Virus record (IMG/VR): IMGVR_UViG_3300021375_000035 | Span: 1-54,495 of that record | Reading direction: 5' to 3' (one strand) | From: a virus | Length of the DNA: 54,495 nucleotides | In this document: positions 50,765 to 54,495 of the stretch, piece by piece | How positions within the stretch are numbered: position 1 is the first letter of the stretch | Layout: every line of letters begins with the position of its first letter | Notes under the pieces: model-generated | Database searches by the model: none | What the model was told of the DNA's origin: nothing | Seen by the model: the letters and a program-made list of their open reading frames with translations, nothing else | Made by a program: the position numbers and the translations under genes

Positions 50765-52951
50765 TTATCTATAATTTTTAAAGCCAGATCTTTTAATTCT
50801 AGTACTATTATCTCTTCTATTACGTCCAAGATTCTTAAACGGACTATACTTTAATTTACTTATTTTTTCTGAATTTACCAAGGAATTATCCTCTGATTCA
50901 CGTCTTTTAGTATATCCTCTGTTAGACTGTTGAATTTTGACAAATGCAATTAATGCACCAAATGCAACTAATCTATCCACGTTAAGTCCAGGATAATAAG
51001 CCTGCATTTCTTTTAAAAGCATAGGATCTGGTATTCTTTCTACACCAAAAGTTTGAGACATTACATTACCTTCTTCATCTGTTTCTTCATCAATAACTTC
51101 TCTTAAAAATTCAATAGCATATGATATTAAATGACTTTTAAACAAAGTCCCTGTATTCTTCCAACCGTATTCCTGATATACTGTTTTGTTAGATCCTAAA
51201 TCTTTTAAAAATAATATCTGTTGCTTTGGAACTAAATATCTTTGTTTCTTTCTAGCAATCATATGTTGGATAAATAAACTTATATTGTTTTCTACAATAG
51301 TCCATGCATTATACCATTCTATAAGCATCTCAAGTCTTTCATGTGTTTTGTTTATATCATCAAACCTACCACACCATGCTGCTACAATCTTATCCTTTTC
51401 TATAAATTGTTCTACATCTCCACTAGCTAATTGTCTAGTTACCTCAATTGCATTCTTATAAATAAAAATACTACATAATGAATCTGATGTAGTTGTCTTA
51501 CCTTCTGATACAGGGTCAATAGAAGCATAATAAGCACCAAAGTCTGGTCTTTTCTTAGCTGGTCTTTCCCATACTACAATTGATCCCGTCTTATCTGTTT
51601 GTTTTTTATTTACTGGAAATTGTGAAATAGGTAACTTACTTGTTCTTGATGCAATAATTCCTGTCTCATCTCTATCAAGTTTAATTAACTCATATGAGTA
51701 TTCTTTTTCTTCAATCCTTTTTAATTGCTTACTAACTACACCTTGTGGAAAAACAGATTCTTTTCTATATGCAAATGCTTCAGCAATGTTTAATGGTTTC
51801 TGAGATATTCTTAATTGAAATTGTTCACCACTTAATTCATTCTTCCATCTTTCTCTTTCTATTCTAATTGCTTGTATAGCTTCTTCTATTTGAGAATTAC
51901 CATAATCATCAATGTATGGTGGCATTGACCATTGCTCTGGTATGAATAGACCTGCCATTGCTATAGTGCCATCAGCGTCCATTAAATTAGTTTCTACAGC
52001 ATATATATCATTTGCACCAGGATTGAGAATCATATCCTTTAATGGTCCACATTGTTCTAAATCACCCACAGATCCTGCAGCAATAAATTGCCCAGTTGTC
52101 ATCATACCGGAAGACATTGCTGGACGTAAGTACTCATAAGTCTGCATCATGTTTTTAGCAATACCTGCTTCCTCATGAAAAAAGTAAGTACATGGTCCAC
52201 CAACTCCAGTTGTTGCATTCTTCTCAAAAGATGCACCTTGAATTTTAGATTTTAAACCTCTTGAAGTTTTTCTGTTATTTACTTTAACTTCAATCTGTTG
52301 TTGCCATAAAAGAACTTTCTCTGGATTACTAGGTCTATACCATGCAGTATGTTCATTTAAAAATGTCTTATACTCTTCTAAAAACTTCCATGAACCTTTA
52401 TCATTAATGTAATCTTTAAGTGAAGCACCTACTTTACATATTGATCCTTCTTCAAACCAATACTGATTGATAATCTTACCCATATGAAAATATGAAGAAG
52501 CAATCTGTCTTTTCTTTAAAATAGCTACGTGTTGATTATTTAATTCAGCAATAATCTCATAGAGTGCCATATGATATTGTGCATCTCTTACTTTAGCAAA
52601 TCCGTAGTGCTTTTCTTCTTTATCAAATATAGGTAAGAAGTTGAGCCACATGTAGTAATCTCTGGTTAAATACCATTCAGCGTCTCCATCTTTAAATATT
52701 ACACCACTCCTACACTTATTCTTTTGATCTTCCCAATATGCTGTAAAGTCTTTTGATCTAAAGGGAGCACTACAATACACACCTTCTTTATTGAATATGC
52801 GTGCTTGCTCATTAAATTTAAAAGACATTTCAGTAAATTCATACTCTCCTGGCTCTTTAAAAATAAGCTCTAGATACTCTCTAAATTCTAAGTCTGTTTT
52901 AAACTCTCTAGTACCCCATTCTCCATCATATATAGGAATGATTCTACTCAT
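50765..52951 (-). CDS. terL: Terminase large subunit, 728 aa
   Basis: The ATPase half shows a divergent Walker A ('ILKKRQIASSYF', residues 144-155), Walker B with the catalytic acid ('CTYFFHEEAG', 254-263) and a coupling motif ('FIAAGSVGD', 289-297). The nuclease half has an RNase H-like first motif 'YYASIDPVSEGKTTTSDSL' near 475, and later 'DLGSNKTVYQEYGWKNTGT' and 'NVDRLVAFGALIAF' near 665 with a further acidic residue. The basic C-terminal tail ('RNRRDNSTRIKRSGFKNY') may contact portal or DNA. Its ATG overlaps the end of the GroES gene by 8 nt and its stop abuts the portal ATG. Role: ATP-driven packaging and cutting of genome DNA. The usual GK of Walker A is replaced by AS, and the lysines lie N-terminal to it. 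Confidence 0.92.
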   Translation of the reverse strand: MSRIIPIYDGEWGTREFKTDLEFREYLELIFKEPGEYEFTEMSFKFNEQARIFNKEGVYCSAPFRSKDFTAYWEDQKNKCRSGVIFKDGDAEWYLTRDYYMWLNFLPIFDKEEKHYGFAKVRDAQYHMALYEIIAELNNQHVAILKKRQIASSYFHMGKIINQYWFEEGSICKVGASLKDYINDKGSWKFLEEYKTFLNEHTAWYRPSNPEKVLLWQQQIEVKVNNRKTSRGLKSKIQGASFEKNATTGVGGPCTYFFHEEAGIAKNMMQTYEYLRPAMSSGMMTTGQFIAAGSVGDLEQCGPLKDMILNPGANDIYAVETNLMDADGTIAMAGLFIPEQWSMPPYIDDYGNSQIEEAIQAIRIERERWKNELSGEQFQLRISQKPLNIAEAFAYRKESVFPQGVVSKQLKRIEEKEYSYELIKLDRDETGIIASRTSKLPISQFPVNKKQTDKTGSIVVWERPAKKRPDFGAYYASIDPVSEGKTTTSDSLCSIFIYKNAIEVTRQLASGDVEQFIEKDKIVAAWCGRFDDINKTHERLEMLIEWYNAWTIVENNISLFIQHMIARKKQRYLVPKQQILFLKDLGSNKTVYQEYGWKNTGTLFKSHLISYAIEFLREVIDEETDEEGNVMSQTFGVERIPDPMLLKEMQAYYPGLNVDRLVAFGALIAFVKIQQSNRGYTKRRESEDNSLVNSEKISKLKYSPFKNLGRNRRDNSTRIKRSGFKNYR

Positions 52952-53222
52952 CTCTTATGATAGCATATACATCTCCAAACTGTAATAATAAATGCTGCTC
53001 ACCATTGTGTGTCATTGGTGTAGGCATTGCATGATCTGCATAATGTACCACATCTCCTATTTGTATTTCTTTAACTTCATCTCCTTTACCAACTACTTCA
53101 CCTTGAAAGGTTTTTTTCTGTGCCATTTCTGGTAAATATAATCCTGATGCAGTTTTAGTTTCAGGCTTAATTTCCTTTATTAATAACTTCATTCCTACTG
53201 GCACTACTACTTTTTTCTTCAT
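52944..53222 (-). CDS. GroES-type co-chaperonin, 92 aa
   Basis: Full-length Cpn10 layout: 'VGMKLLIKEIKPETKTASG' with the mobile loop at residues 20-32 ('ETKTASGLYLPE', GLYL taking the place of the GIVL-type GroEL contact), then 'GEVVGKGDEVKEIQIGDVVH', then the ending 'HLLLQFGDVYAIIRDE'. Family knowledge: such proteins cap GroEL; phage versions (T4 gp31, RB49 CocO) support folding of the phage capsid protein. No phage GroEL is seen, so it should work with the host GroEL. It lies directly upstream of TerL, overlapping its start by 8 nt, and ends in TAG. The start is preceded by an A-rich leader. Confidence 0.9.
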   Translation of the reverse strand: MKKKVVVPVGMKLLIKEIKPETKTASGLYLPEMAQKKTFQGEVVGKGDEVKEIQIGDVVHYADHAMPTPMTHNGEQHLLLQFGDVYAIIRDE

Positions 53223-53241
53223 TTTATTTGGTTTTAATTAT

Positions 53242-53763
53242 TTACATTTGATCATATGCAAGCCCTGCTCCTCCACGTACAGAACTTTCTTGTTCATTCC
53301 TCATATCAGTAAAAGCACCCTTATATGATTGTCTTATCTGCTCAAATTTAGCAGCTGCATTAATCATTGAGTTCATATTACCATCTCTTCCATGCTCTAT
53401 AGCTGTAACTTCCATATACTTAGCTAATCTATCTAACATAGATTTAATACCTACATATGCTCTATATGTGGGAGTTTCATATAACTTCTTACACATATCC
53501 ATACCATATCTAATTTTTGAATCTTCTGGTGATTCTTCAAGTCCTATTTCTTCTATAATAATATCTTCTTTTTCATGCTCAGGCAAATTAAAAAAAGGAT
53601 TCATATCAGGATTAGGGCAAGTCATATAAAACAAATATTGATACACTTGCATGTGTGTATCAGGATATTCATCCATAATGCTTTTCAAAAATGGTAATGC
53701 ATAACAATGCTCTGTTACCACTAGTTTGCTGTTTTGTATATCAAATAATTTTACTAACATCAT
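53242..53763 (-). CDS. Conserved-looking protein upstream of GroES/TerL, 173 aa
   Basis: It is an acidic, helical protein. Strings such as 'LVVTEHCYALPFLKSIMDEY', 'LFYMTCPNPDMNPFFNLPEH', 'MLDRLAKYMEVTAIEHGRDG' and 'KFEQIRQSYKGAFTDMRNEQ' look like a compact, well-defined family; I recall relatives in Bacteroidota phages without a known function. The position two genes before TerL makes a small terminase subunit possible, but no helix-turn-helix is evident. Its ATG overlaps the previous stop (ATGA). There are two possible ATGs in tandem ('MMLVKL'); the difference is one residue. Confidence 0.75.
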   Translation of the reverse strand: MMLVKLFDIQNSKLVVTEHCYALPFLKSIMDEYPDTHMQVYQYLFYMTCPNPDMNPFFNLPEHEKEDIIIEEIGLEESPEDSKIRYGMDMCKKLYETPTYRAYVGIKSMLDRLAKYMEVTAIEHGRDGNMNSMINAAAKFEQIRQSYKGAFTDMRNEQESSVRGGAGLAYDQM

Positions 53764-54041
53764 TCATTACATAAGTCACCACAATCAATTGCAGTCATGA
53801 AACCTTTGATCTCTTGATAGCTTTCTTTAAGTAAAAAAACATTAGGACCAACATAAGATACTTGTGTTAAATTTTGATTTGGAACTTTACCTACAGCTAA
53901 AATTTTTGCTTTATCTATGTATAAAGGTTCTGTATCCCTATAGGATATTTCAGGTACCAAAGTAACTGGATTTGTAACTTGTTTGGGTATTACTTGTGTA
54001 ACCTCAACATATCTGGGTATTAAAAAAGGTATTTTTGCCAT
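53760..54041 (-). CDS. Small unknown protein, 93 aa
   Basis: A mostly beta-predicted small protein: 'PRYVEVTQVIPKQVTNPVTL', 'YIDKAKILAVGKVPNQNLTQ', 'VSYVGPNVFLLKESYQEIKG', ending in 'IDCGDLCNE'. The alternating pattern resembles small OB- or barrel-like domains but no family is recognised. It is coupled to its neighbours: 3 nt after the nuclease stop and a 4-nt overlap with the next start. It could be a regulator or an accessory to packaging. Function unknown. Confidence 0.7.
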   Translation of the reverse strand: MAKIPFLIPRYVEVTQVIPKQVTNPVTLVPEISYRDTEPLYIDKAKILAVGKVPNQNLTQVSYVGPNVFLLKESYQEIKGFMTAIDCGDLCNE

Positions 54042-54044
54042 AGT

Positions 54045-54495
54045 TTATTGTTTTAAGTTATCTTTTAACCACATCACTAATGAGTTCACTTCATCTTTTA
54101 AATATGGTAATTCATATATTTTTATATCTTCTAATACTGGTTCTCCATTAATATGTTCATTAATTGGATAACCATTTTTATCTTCTCCAACTTGTTTAAA
54201 TTTAACATGTTGAATAGTAAGTTTTCCTATCTTTAATTTAGGATTGTGCTTTTTAATAATATACGCATAAATACTGAGCTGTAGGTTATAATGATTCAAA
54301 TTACAGTCATCTAAATGATTAACAGGTCTAAACATTTTATTTGTTATACCCTCCCAATTAGTAAAACCCTTACTCTTAATTTCTTTATTTGTCTTATAAT
54401 CATTAATATTTATATAACCATTTACTACTTCTACAACATCTGCTTGGCCACATATACCTAATGATTTTAAATACACTAAGTGTTCTGGATATACT
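54045..54495 (-). CDS. PD-(D/E)XK nuclease, RecB/Cas4-like (5' end outside window)
   Basis: The frame is open to the right edge; the visible part codes for about 149 residues. An internal GTG at 54476 is not needed as start because the frame continues as 'YPEHLVYLKSLGICGQADVV', matching the usual text before the active site. The motif pair 'GQADVVEV' (first Asp) and 'YININDYKTNKE' (D-x-K with following T) is the signature of RecB/Cas4-type nucleases. Later, 'HYNLQLSIYAYIIKK' has the conserved Gln/Tyr helix of that group. The C-terminus ends 'VNSLVMWLKDNLKQ'. Likely roles are DNA recombination, replication or end processing. It lies 3 nt upstream of the head-module genes, linking replication and packaging genes. 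Confidence 0.85.
   Translation of the reverse strand, partial: VYPEHLVYLKSLGICGQADVVEVVNGYININDYKTNKEIKSKGFTNWEGITNKMFRPVNHLDDCNLNHYNLQLSIYAYIIKKHNPKLKIGKLTIQHVKFKQVGEDKNGYPINEHINGEPVLEDIKIYELPYLKDEVNSLVMWLKDNLKQ

Noticed and set aside
1-54495. Stop-codon reassignment as known in some crAss-like phages
   Set aside because: Long frames read well with the standard code, and TAA and TAG both act as sensible stops (TAG at the end of the GroES gene).

Overview
This window looks like the virion-gene arm of a tailed phage (podovirus type) that infects a Bacteroidota host, most likely Flavobacteriia. Every credible gene lies on the minus strand, so transcription runs from right to left. The DNA is strongly AT-rich and genes are packed tightly. 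Start codons are preceded by A/T-rich leaders without a Shine-Dalgarno purine run, and at least one promoter fits the Bacteroidetes TTG-N19-TAnnTTTG pattern. No tail sheath, long tail tube or tape-measure gene is seen. The order TerL, portal, scaffold, major capsid, connector/ring proteins, fibres, short-tail 'stabilization' protein and giant internal proteins resembles crAss-like phages (Crassvirales) or a related lineage. That placement is inferred from gene order and remembered motifs, not from a search.

Right to left (order of transcription). 54495-52944: 3' part of a PD-(D/E)XK nuclease, two small unknown genes and a GroES-type co-chaperonin whose stop overlaps the TerL start. 52951-44892: head module of TerL, portal, acidic/coiled-coil scaffold and major capsid protein, closed by a strong hairpin terminator. 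44819-40162: a small decoration/fibre-like protein, connector-like proteins, an abundant-looking 515-residue structural protein with its own promoter-like element and GNRA-loop terminator, and small Cys-rich proteins including a 59-residue zinc-ribbon gene. 40159-30238: fibre/adhesion module: a small receptor-binding type protein, two large beta-rich fibres that share an N-terminal motif (one with an S74 self-cleaving chaperone end), a short fibre gene overlapping it, a Lys-rich histone-tail-like protein, a VWA-domain adhesin and an Fn3 protein. 30124-26663: a complete-motif metallophosphoesterase framed by terminators, a basic unknown protein and two tail-connector proteins. 26648-1: a 2118-residue tail stabilization protein with a second VWA domain inserted near its C-terminus, then four giant or large proteins thought to be carried inside the virion or ejected. 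One of these, of 1717 residues, combines ADP-ribosyltransferase-like modules with two lysozyme-like domains, two peptidoglycan-binding repeats and an NlpC/P60-like domain.

How it may work together: capsid assembly is helped by the phage's own GroES; DNA is packaged by TerL through the portal; host binding combines conventional fibres with two metal-dependent VWA adhesion domains; entry uses the multi-enzyme wall hydrolase and large Q/N-rich internal proteins. A recurring short GG/'PKAQ' signature marks module borders in three of the neighbouring internal proteins and may be a processing or linker signal. No tRNA, CRISPR array, transposon, integrase or origin was seen.
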